Assembly (NCBI RefSeq): GCF_006159205.1
Contig: NZ_CP040812.1
Coordinates: forward strand, 2,542,001 to 2,606,000
DNA from: Antarcticibacterium flavum
GTDB lineage: Bacteria > Bacteroidota > Bacteroidia > Flavobacteriales > Flavobacteriaceae
Direction: 5' to 3'
Length of the DNA stretch: 64,000 bases
How positions within the stretch are numbered: the first letter of the stretch is position 1; every line of letters starts with the position of its first letter. Below, one piece after another: positions 42,239-51,900 of the stretch. Made by a program: the position numbers and the translations under genes. Under the pieces are notes generated by a model. That model was not told the origin of the DNA and made no database searches. It was given only the letters and a program-made list of their open reading frames with translations.

Positions 42239-45061
42239 ATGCGAAATTATTACATATTCGTTTTTTTATTCTTTCTCATCATACCTATAAAAGCGCAGGA
42301 GAAAAGCTTTCTAGACCTTTATGCTCAATATCTTAGTTTTTATGGTGCCGAAAAATTATACGATACTAATATTCAGGAGATAAAAGGGAATGAAAATAGA
42401 ATTCTTAAGTATGATTCGAAGACTTTTAAACTATACAAAGATTCAATAAATACCCATGCAATCCAACGGGTTTCTATTGAATTTACTGAGAATATGGATC
42501 TTCAGGAAGTGTTTAATGACCTGGCAATCTTTCCCAATTTATTCTATTTGAAGCTGGAAAATATAAAGTTTTTTGGTGATCCCATTCAAGTCGATTTCCC
42601 GAAAGACCTTAGTGGAATAAGTGGGGTTAATTTTATCAATTTCTATGGCAGGTTTAGCTGGGATTTCAATGGTATTTTCGATCAATTACGGGAATTGGAG
42701 AATCTGAGATATCTTGCACTAATTAATTTTGGAGAGGATGAAGAGATAGCTGCAAATATAGGTTTGTTGTCTTCTTTGGAAGGTTTATCACTATCTGGAA
42801 GATATGGAGCCGGAATTCCAAACTCGGTCTCAGAGCTTAAAAACCTAAAAAGCCTGGCTCTTTCAGCCGACCTATTTCCTGATTTCCATGATCAGGTGCA
42901 GAAATTTAAAAACAATCCTCAACTTAAAGAGATCTACCTTAATAGTTTCAAATTAGAGGAAGAGGATTATCCTGTTTTTAAAGAATTTACCTCGATTGAA
43001 AGACTTGAACTTCGCAATGTGGAAATTAACGATCTGGATGAGTTTCTTGGAAATACATCTGGAAACAGGAATTTAAAACATCTGGTAGTTTTTGGAACTA
43101 AAACTTCCAATTTCTCCACCGGCCTTAATTCTTTCGAAAAATTGGAATATTTGCGTTTAGAACGTGTTGGGGAAGATATTGAGGTGCCGCAGCAGGTCTA
43201 TAACTTAAATAATCTTGAAAAATTAATAATCTCAGATAATGAAACTTTTCAAAGTTTGGATATAGCAATTAAGAACTTAAATAATCTCAAAGAACTTTCA
43301 ATTTACTTTACCAGCTTAAAGCAAATACCAGCGGAAATTGGAGAGCTAGTCAATCTTGAGGAGTTGAATTTAAAAAGAAATAAGATTGAAAAACTTCCGG
43401 ATGAAATATCATCTTTAACTTCTCTCACAAAGTTTTACATAAACCATAATCATTTGGGTATGTTGCCAGCTGAAATTGGTAACTTAAAAAACCTGCAGGA
43501 GCTTCATCTTCATAGGAACCTGTTAAAGTATTTACCTGCTAGTTTTTCAAATTTAAAAGCTTTGGAACTAGTGCATTTGGAGGAAAATGATCTAAAAAAA
43601 TTACCGGAGGACTTTGGTAAACTTAGTTCATTAGAAATCTTAGATCTTTCAAAGAACTTGTTACAGGAGTTGCCCAAATCTTTTGGTAATTTATCAAGAT
43701 TAAGAACAGTTCGCCTGGACAATAACGATTTAAAAGAATTACCCAAAAACATAGGCCAATTAACGAACCTTGAAAGAATTTCCTTTAATAATCATTATAA
43801 TGATTTTATAAGTAGTTATGATCTTGAAACGAGAGAAATTGTAAAAGACACCACCCGCATCGAGAGAAAACATAATAGAATAAAATATCTCCCCGTAGGT
43901 TTTTCACAGTTAGAACATTTGAAATTTATAAGACTGGAAAATAATCCTATAGATGGGAGGGCTTTCTTTAATATTCTGAAAGATCTAAAGTCAAAAGAAT
44001 ATTATGTGGACCTCAAAAATTGTGGGATTGATGACCTTCCAGCAACAGGGTGGGATAATATTCTTGTAGAGTCTCTTTCCCTGAGTAATAATCAAATTAG
44101 TGTTCTACCCAGTAATATAATGAATGCTCCATATCTAAGGACTTTAGACCTGTCAAATAATCCTATTGGAGAATTATCCAGATATTATTCCAGGAAAGAG
44201 CAATTGATCATTGCATTCTATGAAGCCGGATTTATTGACAGGAGTGACTTACCGGCCAATGAAGGTATTGCAGAAGCCTTATTGAATATTGGTTATAATA
44301 AGAAGGACCGGAGTAAACGGTTAGAGTTTTTTGAGCACGCCTTTGAAGTTGATGCTCAATTTACAGATTCCAGAATACGTGCAAGTGATTATGCCGAAAC
44401 TTTAGCCAATGCTGGGAATTTTGAAAAGGCCATTAAATATTACGATAGGGCCATTGAACGAGATACCGCCCGTGGCCCTTATGTATTAAATTTTATACAT
44501 CCGAACTTTCGGAACAGGGCAAAGGCGCACCTGGCCGTAGGTGATACCCTGGCGGCAATTAAAGGTCTCGCTTATGTATCCCAAAGGTTTAACTCTGGGG
44601 ATTGGGCAGAGGCAGCGTTACTGGCAAGGGCAATAGAGGAAGATTCTTTGGCTGCAGATTATTTTTCAGAGGGAGAGAAATTTTATAAAAAATATATTCA
44701 ACATAATCTTGAAGCAGGACAGGTAGATTTTGGATATCAATTAAGTCTTCTGGAGCTTTACATAATCAAGGAAGATCTTCCTGCAGCCCAGGATTATCTC
44801 GATTACCTTAAGAAAGAGCAAATTCAACAGAAGGATAAGCAACTCCTTTTAAGATATTTGGAACAGGTTTTAAAAATACTTCAGGATAAAGCGAAAGAAT
44901 CTGAGCTGCAAAGTTTTAGACATGAGGTCCAGATAACTGAAACCCAAATTTCCTCATGGAGCTTTGAACTTATTTATAGCTGGCTGGACCTAAATAATAT
45001 GGAAAAAATAAAAATCAACAGAATAAAGGAACTAACGAAAGCCATGGAGAATAAAAAATAG
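42239..45061 (+). CDS. Secreted leucine-rich-repeat protein with C-terminal TPR-like region
   Basis: The longest frame opens with a TTG inside the terminator of the previous gene; the ATG at 42239 begins a clear signal peptide (MRNYYIFVFLFFLIIPIKAQ) and is chosen, giving 940 residues. Residues about 300-660 hold many 23-residue LRRs of the SDS22/Shoc2 pattern, such as LVNLEELNLKRNKIEKLPDEI. After about residue 660 a helical region with FEKAIKYYDRAIERDTARG resembles TPR repeats. Such combinations serve protein binding; the target is unknown. There is no C-terminal sorting domain or adhesin tail. It is likely exported to the periplasm or surface. Confidence 0.85.
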   Translation: MRNYYIFVFLFFLIIPIKAQEKSFLDLYAQYLSFYGAEKLYDTNIQEIKGNENRILKYDSKTFKLYKDSINTHAIQRVSIEFTENMDLQEVFNDLAIFPNLFYLKLENIKFFGDPIQVDFPKDLSGISGVNFINFYGRFSWDFNGIFDQLRELENLRYLALINFGEDEEIAANIGLLSSLEGLSLSGRYGAGIPNSVSELKNLKSLALSADLFPDFHDQVQKFKNNPQLKEIYLNSFKLEEEDYPVFKEFTSIERLELRNVEINDLDEFLGNTSGNRNLKHLVVFGTKTSNFSTGLNSFEKLEYLRLERVGEDIEVPQQVYNLNNLEKLIISDNETFQSLDIAIKNLNNLKELSIYFTSLKQIPAEIGELVNLEELNLKRNKIEKLPDEISSLTSLTKFYINHNHLGMLPAEIGNLKNLQELHLHRNLLKYLPASFSNLKALELVHLEENDLKKLPEDFGKLSSLEILDLSKNLLQELPKSFGNLSRLRTVRLDNNDLKELPKNIGQLTNLERISFNNHYNDFISSYDLETREIVKDTTRIERKHNRIKYLPVGFSQLEHLKFIRLENNPIDGRAFFNILKDLKSKEYYVDLKNCGIDDLPATGWDNILVESLSLSNNQISVLPSNIMNAPYLRTLDLSNNPIGELSRYYSRKEQLIIAFYEAGFIDRSDLPANEGIAEALLNIGYNKKDRSKRLEFFEHAFEVDAQFTDSRIRASDYAETLANAGNFEKAIKYYDRAIERDTARGPYVLNFIHPNFRNRAKAHLAVGDTLAAIKGLAYVSQRFNSGDWAEAALLARAIEEDSLAADYFSEGEKFYKKYIQHNLEAGQVDFGYQLSLLELYIIKEDLPAAQDYLDYLKKEQIQQKDKQLLLRYLEQVLKILQDKAKESELQSFRHEVQITETQISSWSFELIYSWLDLNNMEKIKINRIKELTKAMENKK

Positions 45062-45063
45062 CA

Positions 45064-45098
45064 AAAACCCCGGGTCTCTTGGCCGGGGTTTTTGTTAT
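45064..45098. terminator. Bidirectional terminator between LRR gene and RND operon
   Basis: Stem AAAAACCCCGG/CCGGGGTTTTT with a ten-base loop, between the stop codons of two convergent genes. It can serve both. Confidence 0.85.
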
Positions 45099-45114
45099 TA
45101 AAAAGTCATTTATA

Positions 45115-48100
45115 TTATACCTGTTTTATGCTTTTAAGGCGCTTTCTCGCAGTTCGTTTATTGCGAACATTCACTTTCATCCTATTCACCAGGTAGAACA
45201 TTACCGGTACAACAATAAGTGTAAGAAAAGTAGCGAAGATCAATCCGAAAATAACGGTCCAGGCCAGCGGGCCCCAGAAGATCACGTTATCTCCTCCAAT
45301 TTTAATATTGGGAGCATAATCTATAAAGAGTCCGAAGAAATCAATGTTTAAACCTACTGCAAGTGGAATCAATCCCAATACCGTAGTGATGGCGGTCAAT
45401 AGTACAGGTCTTAACCTTGATTTTCCACCGGCTACGATGGCTTCAAAATATTCTTCTCTTGTAAGGAGCTCATGGTCCTCATATCCCAACTCAGCTTTTT
45501 TCCTGTCTACCAGGAGCTGGGTGTAATCAATGAGTACGATCGCATTGTTCACCACGATCCCCGCGAGGGAAATGATCCCCATCATTGTCATTATAATGAT
45601 AAAGTCCATCTGGAAAATTACCAGTCCCAGGAATACACCCGCTAAGCTTAGTACCACCGCCATTAATATAATAGCCGGTTTGGAAACTGAATTGAATTGC
45701 GCGACCAGTATTAAAAGGATTCCGCCAAGAGCGATCAATAAAGCCTTAAGCAAAAAGCTCATATTTTCAGCTTGTTTTTCCTGTTCCCCTGTAAACTCCA
45801 AACTCATTTCCTTTGGAAGATCATAGTTATTTAGTGCCGATTTTAATTGCTCCACAATCTCGTTTCCATTAAAATCCTGCAGGACATTAGAGTAAATAGT
45901 GATAACCCTCTTCAGGTCTTTTCTTTTAATAGAATTAAAAGTAGAGGTCTCCCGGGTTTCAATAACCGATGAAATAGGCACCTGTACCAATTCTCCCTGG
46001 TTGTTCCTGAAGGTTACAGGTTGATTGAAAAGGGCGATCTGGTCATAACGCAGGTCTTCATTAAATCTCACATTGATTTGATAATCATCATCACCATCTT
46101 TAAATGTAGAGACTTCTTCCCCATATATGGCACGTCTTAGCGTTTGTCCTACAGAGGAGGTTGATACGCCCAGCTGCCCTGCCTTTCGACGGTCTACTTT
46201 AATTCCAAGCTCCGGTTTAGATTTGTTTACATCAATATTTAATTCTTCAATTCCTGCTATTCCAAGGCTATTTATGTAATCTTTAATGCCTTCTGCCTGC
46301 AGTAACATTTCATCATAATTTTCTCCTTTAAGTTCTATGTTAATGGGATAACCAGAAGGAGGACCGGCTGCATCTTTTTCTACTATTATAGAAGCCCCGG
46401 TGAAACCCCTTACCGCTTCCCGAACTTCGCTAAGCACATGACTGCTTGCTACCCCGCGCCTTTCGCTGAATTCCCTCATCGAGAGGGTAACTTTACCCTT
46501 GTGAGGCATATCGTTTTGCTGCCCGCCATCGGTCTGCGGGTTTCCTGCGCCCTGTCCAACCTGGGAGATGGCACTCTCTACCATATAATTATACCCGTCT
46601 TCATCCTCATATTTCTTTATAACCTCAAAAATCCTTTGCTCCACCTGTTTGGTGAGCTCGTTGGTTTTGTGAATATCAGTCCCTTCAGGAAATTCGATGT
46701 AAGTGATGATCTGGTTTGGTTCATTTTCAGGAAAGAACAACACATTTGGCTGTACCAGTCCCACAAGTACAAAAGAGAAAATAAGCAGTCCAAGCGTTCC
46801 GAAGAAGAACATGTACGCTTTCTTCTTCCGCAGGGCAAACTTTAAAAAGCGTTCATAGTTATTCTCCAGTTTCTTTAATGCACGATACTGGAAGTAATCT
46901 ACGCCCTTTGAAAGAACATACTTGTAGAACCAAAGCATAATAGCAGCAAAGAGCAGGATATTCCCAATTGCGCGGGAAACCCCGGCATCTATAATAAAAC
47001 CTGTCACTACCAGCAGCAGTCCACTTCCTGCAAGGATCACACTTAGCCTTACCAGTTTTTTCTTTGTAAACTCCTTCTCCTCGGTTTGCATGAAACGCGA
47101 GGTTAGCATCGAATTAATAATGAGGGCAACAAACAAAGAGGATCCAAGTACTATTGAAAGGGTCATAGGGAAGATCATCATGAACTTACCAATTGTTCCC
47201 GGCCACAGTCCAAGGGGGAAGAAGGCAGCAAGGGTAGTGGCAGTTGAAGCAATAATAGGCCAGGCAATTTCTCCAAGTCCCTGTTTGGCTGCTTTAATCC
47301 TGGGCATACCCTGATCCATAAGGGAATACACATTCTCTACCACAACAATCCCGTTATCCACAAGCATCCCCAATCCCATTACCAGTGCAAAGAGCACCAT
47401 GGTGTTCAGGGTAATTCCAAGGGTGGAAAGGATAATAAAAGAAAGGAACATTGAAAGAGGGATAGCAAAACCAACGAATAAGGCGTTCCTGAAACCAAGG
47501 AAGAACATAAGCACTACCACCACCAGGATCACTCCAAAAATTATATTGTTCACCAGGTCATCTACCTGGATTTGTGTTTTAATTGACTGGTCATTAGTAA
47601 GTGATACTTCCAGGCTTTCTGGCAGGTAAGTTTCCTTTTCAACCTCAATGATCTTTTTGATCTCATCTACCGCCTCGATCATATTACTGCCGGCACGTTT
47701 TTTCACGTCCAGCATCACCACAGGATCACCATATTCCCTGGCAAAAGTGGTAGCATCTTTTTCCTGGAACCTTATTTGTGCGATATCCCTTAGGAAGATA
47801 TTACCGTCTTCTCTTTTCACCACCACATTCTCCAGCTCTGCGGGGTCTTCTATTTCTCCTATGATGCGTATATTCTTCTGGAGGTTGTTGGTGATAATAT
47901 TTCCTCCGGAAATTGTCCTGTTCTCTGCGCTAACAGAGTTGACCACATCGTCAAAGCTCACCTTGGAGGCGGTCATCCTGTAGACATCCAGGGCGATCTC
48001 GATCTCCATCTCCTCAGCCCCACGAATGGTGGCTTCTTTAATCTGCGGAAGGATCTCAATACGATCCTGCAAATATTCCCCATACTCCTTTAATTGCTGT

Positions 48101-48591
48101 ACAGTAAAATCTCCCGTCAAATTAATATTGAGGATGGGTTGCTCTTCTGAAAGATTAAGATCAAAGACATTGGGTTCTACCTTTGCGCCGTTATCCAGGG
48201 TAGGCCAGGTAGTCTCTGCCTTTACCAGGTCTACCTTATCCTTGATCTTTTGCCGGGCTACATCAACACTCACATCATCATCAAACTCCACTATTACCAT
48301 GGAATAATCCTGGAATGTGGTGGAACTAATTTCCTTAACCCCTCCCACATTATTGAATTCCTGTTCTAAAGGCTCTGTGATGAATTTCTCAACATCTTCA
48401 GCCGAGTTTCCCGGGTTGATGGAACTTACATAGATCTTGGTCTCAATGATCTCGGGAAAGGATTCCCTGGGCATACTGTAGTAGGAAATGAGCCCACCTA
48501 CAAGTACAATGGCTATGATCACGTATACGGTCATCCTGTTCTCAATTGCCCAGGATGATATTTTAAATTCTTTATCTATTTTTTTACTCAT
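45115..48591 (-). CDS. RND-family multidrug efflux permease
   Basis: A 1158-residue inner-membrane pump with twelve membrane helices in two repeats of six and two large periplasmic loops. The proton-relay aspartate region is visible in FALVMGLGMLVDNGIVVVENVY, and the second half has ALLIALGGILLILVAQFN and the TGEQEKQAE segment. An additional cytosolic stretch between the halves (near ENNYERFLKFALRKK) is as in HAE1-type pumps. It is the last gene of tetR-tolC-adaptor-RND, 25 bp after the adaptor gene. Substrates are unknown. No missing residues are seen. Confidence 0.93.
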   Translation of the reverse strand: MSKKIDKEFKISSWAIENRMTVYVIIAIVLVGGLISYYSMPRESFPEIIETKIYVSSINPGNSAEDVEKFITEPLEQEFNNVGGVKEISSTTFQDYSMVIVEFDDDVSVDVARQKIKDKVDLVKAETTWPTLDNGAKVEPNVFDLNLSEEQPILNINLTGDFTVQQLKEYGEYLQDRIEILPQIKEATIRGAEEMEIEIALDVYRMTASKVSFDDVVNSVSAENRTISGGNIITNNLQKNIRIIGEIEDPAELENVVVKREDGNIFLRDIAQIRFQEKDATTFAREYGDPVVMLDVKKRAGSNMIEAVDEIKKIIEVEKETYLPESLEVSLTNDQSIKTQIQVDDLVNNIIFGVILVVVVLMFFLGFRNALFVGFAIPLSMFLSFIILSTLGITLNTMVLFALVMGLGMLVDNGIVVVENVYSLMDQGMPRIKAAKQGLGEIAWPIIASTATTLAAFFPLGLWPGTIGKFMMIFPMTLSIVLGSSLFVALIINSMLTSRFMQTEEKEFTKKKLVRLSVILAGSGLLLVVTGFIIDAGVSRAIGNILLFAAIMLWFYKYVLSKGVDYFQYRALKKLENNYERFLKFALRKKKAYMFFFGTLGLLIFSFVLVGLVQPNVLFFPENEPNQIITYIEFPEGTDIHKTNELTKQVEQRIFEVIKKYEDEDGYNYMVESAISQVGQGAGNPQTDGGQQNDMPHKGKVTLSMREFSERRGVASSHVLSEVREAVRGFTGASIIVEKDAAGPPSGYPINIELKGENYDEMLLQAEGIKDYINSLGIAGIEELNIDVNKSKPELGIKVDRRKAGQLGVSTSSVGQTLRRAIYGEEVSTFKDGDDDYQINVRFNEDLRYDQIALFNQPVTFRNNQGELVQVPISSVIETRETSTFNSIKRKDLKRVITIYSNVLQDFNGNEIVEQLKSALNNYDLPKEMSLEFTGEQEKQAENMSFLLKALLIALGGILLILVAQFNSVSKPAIILMAVVLSLAGVFLGLVIFQMDFIIIMTMMGIISLAGIVVNNAIVLIDYTQLLVDRKKAELGYEDHELLTREEYFEAIVAGGKSRLRPVLLTAITTVLGLIPLAVGLNIDFFGLFIDYAPNIKIGGDNVIFWGPLAWTVIFGLIFATFLTLIVVPVMFYLVNRMKVNVRNKRTARKRLKSIKQV

Positions 48592-48616
48592 AGTAAGGCT
48601 ATATGCTAACTGCTGC

Positions 48617-49780
48617 TTAGTTTCTTAATTTTACCCGTTGCCCGTCGCGCAGGTTACGGCCACCTTCAACGATCACTTCATCCCCGCTTTGGATACCCTC
48701 GAGTACTTCGACCCTGTTATCCTGTTTATAGCCGGTATCAATGATCACTCTTTCTGCAGTACCAATACTGTCATTTTCAGGTTTGAAAACATAGATGAGA
48801 CTTTCACCCATGGAATTCTTATATACGGCACTTTCAGGAATTACAGTAGCATCTTCAGCTGTATAATCATTCAGTTTTACTGTCGCTATAAGGTTTGGCT
48901 TGATCATCCCCTCATCATTCGGTAACGAAACCTCAATTTGGAATGTGCGGTTGTTGGGATTGATAAAATTTCCAACCTGCCTTACCTTGCCTTCGTATTG
49001 TTTATCAATTGCTGAAATTTCCACGATCACTTCACTTCCCACCTGTATTTGGTTGAGGTAAGTTTCGGGAACAGATGCCTGCACATACATATTTTTAAGA
49101 TTTACAAGCCGGAATAATTGATTTTGCCCGGGGCTTACCACCTGGCCTTCATCTGATATCACTTCATCTATTACCCCGCTAAAGGGAGCTCTTACCTGCG
49201 TTTTCCCTAGTTGGGAACGTAACTGGTCTACAGCATTTTGTGCACTTTGATAGGTGGTTTGGGCTTCCAAAAACTGGATCTCAGAGCCAATGTTCTGTTC
49301 CCATAATCTCTGCTGTCGCTCATAAGTTGTCTTGGCAAGTGCTGCCTGTGCCTCCAATTGTGCAAGCTGGCTGGAAAGCCCGCCGTCATCTATAGTTGCC
49401 AAAAGGTCCCCGCGGTTCACCCGGTCGCCTTCACTTACCAATATGCGGGTGAGAACCCCAGAAAACTCAGGGTAAATGATAATATTCTCACGGGTTGCAA
49501 CATCTCCCTGCACCCGGGTATAATGCCTGAAGGTGGTGTCCCTTATTATTTCTGTAGTGACAAGGGCGAGCCTTAGCGATGGGTCCAGGTCATTAATAGC
49601 GGCATCAAGTTTTTCCATCTTTGTGGCGAGATCCCTTTGCTCTTTGCTTAATTCAACCCGCTTAGCCCTTATTTGGTCAAGATCCTGGGATGCTATCACC
49701 TCGTCTACAGAGTTTTCCTCGCTATTGCCGCAAGAAATAAGCAGGATGGAAAGGAAGGATATATAAAGTAACTTTTTCAT
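48617..49780 (-). CDS. Periplasmic adaptor (membrane fusion protein) of RND efflux pump
   Basis: A 387-residue lipoprotein with signal LLYISFLSILLISC (Cys17). The order is a helical N-terminal segment (QDLDQIRAKRVELSKEQRDLATKMEKLDA), the lipoyl-like half (SEGDRVNRGDLLATID), a long alpha hairpin (residues about 140-190), the second lipoyl half (RAPFSGVIDEVISDEGQVV) and beta-barrel and membrane-proximal domains. It links the pump and TolC. It lies 18 bp after the TolC-like gene. Confidence 0.92.
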   Translation of the reverse strand: MKKLLYISFLSILLISCGNSEENSVDEVIASQDLDQIRAKRVELSKEQRDLATKMEKLDAAINDLDPSLRLALVTTEIIRDTTFRHYTRVQGDVATRENIIIYPEFSGVLTRILVSEGDRVNRGDLLATIDDGGLSSQLAQLEAQAALAKTTYERQQRLWEQNIGSEIQFLEAQTTYQSAQNAVDQLRSQLGKTQVRAPFSGVIDEVISDEGQVVSPGQNQLFRLVNLKNMYVQASVPETYLNQIQVGSEVIVEISAIDKQYEGKVRQVGNFINPNNRTFQIEVSLPNDEGMIKPNLIATVKLNDYTAEDATVIPESAVYKNSMGESLIYVFKPENDSIGTAERVIIDTGYKQDNRVEVLEGIQSGDEVIVEGGRNLRDGQRVKLRN

Positions 49781-49798
49781 AGTAATGCTTAATGAGAT

Positions 49799-51166
49799 TT
49801 AATTTTTATCGGAATATTTCGTGGTGTCAAGAAGGTTCTCCAGGGTTGCTTTGGTAGTAATTACCTCCAGCATAGATTGAAGAAGATCCTGTTGAGCCGC
49901 AAATAATTGTCTTTGTGCTTCACTTAGCTCAAAACTTGTTGCAATACCTTCAAAGAATTTTACCTGGTTCTTATTTTCAATACGCTCTGCCAGTGCAAGG
50001 TTCTTCTTTTGTGCTTGATAGTTCTCGAGACTAAACTCATAATCGTTCTTTGCTGAATTGATCTCGAGCCTTATTCTGTTTTCTGTATCATCAAGTTCCA
50101 GTAGGGCCTGCTCATATTCTATCTTCATTTGTTGAGTCTTTGCGCCCCGCAACCCACTGCTGAATATTGGAATATTAAGACTTACCCCAAGGATGGATTG
50201 ATTAAAATAATCCTGATCGCTATTGAAGAAGGTAAATTGCTCGCTAAAACCCTGCACCCCATAGTTCAAAAATCCTGTAATGGAAGGAAGAGCCTTGGCC
50301 TTTTCAAGTCTCACAAAGATCCTGGCAGCTTCAGCATTATTTGATGCTATACGATAGTCAATGTTCTCTTCTACAGGGATCTCTTTTGTGAGCAGGTTTA
50401 GGTCATAATACTTCATAGCCAGGCTATCAAGATCCTCAGTTAAGGTTAGCCGTGTGTCTGTTGGCAGGCCAAGTGTCAAATTGAGCATCTCATAGGAAAT
50501 GTCTCTCATGCGCCTGCTTCGGTTAAGGTTATTTTGCAATCCCAGGAGAGTGATCTCCAGCTGCTCCACATCCTCTTCTTCAGCAAAACCCGTTTCGAAG
50601 ATCTTTTGGGTATCGGTAAAGTTCTTTTCAATAGATCCCACATTCTTTTCAAGGATCTGCACGCTTTCTTCAGCTAAAAGAACATTCCCGTAAGCAGTTA
50701 TGATCGATTCCTTTACAGAAAGATCTGTTTTGGTTTTCGCATTCCTTGAAATTTGTAGCAGGGTTTTTGCCGATTGTACGCCCACGATGTAAGAACCATC
50801 GAAGATCAATTGATTCCAGGTAGCGGTGCCGGCCAGGCTGTGCTGGGTTCCAAACCTTACGGGTACAAAAGTTCCGGGTTCTCCTCCGGCCAGTTCAGCG
50901 GGAAGCAAGGTTACAGGACGCTCAAGTAAATTTTGATAATCCACGTTTGCCGATAGTTGGGGCAAGCCCTGTGCAATGATCTCCCAACGCTGTTTTAGAG
51001 TTTTTTCTACTTCCTTTTGAGCAATTTGAGAGGTGTAATTATTTTCCAAACCAAAAATTATAGCTTCCTCCAGGGAAAAAGTATAGGCCTGTGGTGCCTC
51101 CTGCTCCTGCGCAAATACTTGACTGGTAAAAAATATAACACCTATTATTATATAGAACTTCTTCAT
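49799..51166 (-). CDS. TolC-family outer-membrane efflux protein
   Basis: A 455-residue protein with signal peptide (about 1-19) and two repeats of the TolC coiled-coil/barrel pattern, with long helices (for example QNNLNRSRRMRDISYEMLNLTLGLP and NDYEFSLENYQAQKKNLALAERIENK) and the LFDGSY-type loop as WNQLIFDGSYIVGVQSAK. It forms the outer-membrane channel of the pump. The stop of the TetR gene is one base upstream of its start, so they are cotranscribed. Confidence 0.92.
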   Translation of the reverse strand: MKKFYIIIGVIFFTSQVFAQEQEAPQAYTFSLEEAIIFGLENNYTSQIAQKEVEKTLKQRWEIIAQGLPQLSANVDYQNLLERPVTLLPAELAGGEPGTFVPVRFGTQHSLAGTATWNQLIFDGSYIVGVQSAKTLLQISRNAKTKTDLSVKESIITAYGNVLLAEESVQILEKNVGSIEKNFTDTQKIFETGFAEEEDVEQLEITLLGLQNNLNRSRRMRDISYEMLNLTLGLPTDTRLTLTEDLDSLAMKYYDLNLLTKEIPVEENIDYRIASNNAEAARIFVRLEKAKALPSITGFLNYGVQGFSEQFTFFNSDQDYFNQSILGVSLNIPIFSSGLRGAKTQQMKIEYEQALLELDDTENRIRLEINSAKNDYEFSLENYQAQKKNLALAERIENKNQVKFFEGIATSFELSEAQRQLFAAQQDLLQSMLEVITTKATLENLLDTTKYSDKN

Positions 51167-51167
51167 T

Positions 51168-51776
51168 TTAATCTACAATAGTTAAAAATTCCTTCAGTTT
51201 TTCAAATCCTTTGGGAGTTACGATTGCCCTAAGGTGATATTCCAGGTAATTTTCTGTTAGTTCCCTCATGGAGTATTTCGTAACAGGAAAAACCTCATTA
51301 TTCTTGATGGCCATCATGCCTACGAAATAAAATTTGCTTATAAAATCAACTGGTATGGATTGCCTGTAATATCCTCCGTTTATTCCTTTTTCCAGATTAT
51401 CGGCTATGCTGCAGTGCATAGTGTGAAGGTGATGTTTTTGTACATCTTCGTATACCCGTGGATAATATTTGTTGAGCTGAAATTGTGGAGAAGATTTTTC
51501 ATCTTTCAAATGGTGCATCACAAATTTTTTGATCTCAAACAGTTCAGCAATAGGATTAAGATCTTTTTTGCGAATCTCTTCTATCCCTTTGTCAATGGTT
51601 TCCAGCAGGTGATAGGTGGTGGCTTCAACCAGTTTTGATTTTGTGGGAAAATGAGCATAAATTGTTTTCTTGGAGATACCCATTTTATTGGCAATATCGT
51701 CCATTGTCACACTTTTGAAACCCAGGTTTAAAAAGAGGTCGGCGGCAGTATAGGTTATTTCTTTCTTCATTTTCAT
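51168..51776 (-). CDS. TetR/AcrR family regulator of the efflux operon
   Basis: The helix-turn-helix is at the N-terminus: KKEITYTAADLFLNLGFKSVTMDDIANKMGISKKTIYAHFPTK, with the classic TIYxHF recognition element. The rest is a helical ligand-binding domain of about 150 residues. The longest frame starts with TTG at 51791, which is part of a perfect -7 box, so ATG at 51776 is chosen, giving 202 residues; the ATG at 51770 is also possible. It is first in the operon and faces an 11-bp inverted repeat, so autoregulation is likely. The inducer is unknown. Confidence 0.92.
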   Translation of the reverse strand: MKMKKEITYTAADLFLNLGFKSVTMDDIANKMGISKKTIYAHFPTKSKLVEATTYHLLETIDKGIEEIRKKDLNPIAELFEIKKFVMHHLKDEKSSPQFQLNKYYPRVYEDVQKHHLHTMHCSIADNLEKGINGGYYRQSIPVDFISKFYFVGMMAIKNNEVFPVTKYSMRELTENYLEYHLRAIVTPKGFEKLKEFLTIVD

Positions 51777-51788
51777 TTTCTGAGGGCG

Positions 51789-51796
51789 CAAAGATA
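51789..51796 (-). promoter_or_regulatory. -7 promoter element of the tetR efflux operon
   Basis: TATCTTTG on the minus strand fits TAnnTTTG. The operator at 51801-51830 begins five bases upstream of it. Confidence 0.55.
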
Positions 51797-51800
51797 CAAT

Positions 51801-51830
51801 AGGAAACTTTAAAAACTAGTAAAGTTTCCT
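51801..51830. promoter_or_regulatory. Inverted-repeat operator of the TetR-type regulator
   Basis: AGGAAACTTTA (51801-51811) and TAAAGTTTCCT (51820-51830) form a perfect 11-bp inverted repeat with an eight-base spacer. It covers the -33 region of the tetR promoter, the expected place for autorepression, and lies 71 bases before the divergent prenyl synthase gene. Confidence 0.75.
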
Positions 51831-51900
51831 AAAATTTTTCTTCAGTCGTGACTATCCAAATATTTTATAATTATCCTATTTTAGCTGCAAAATTCTTCGA

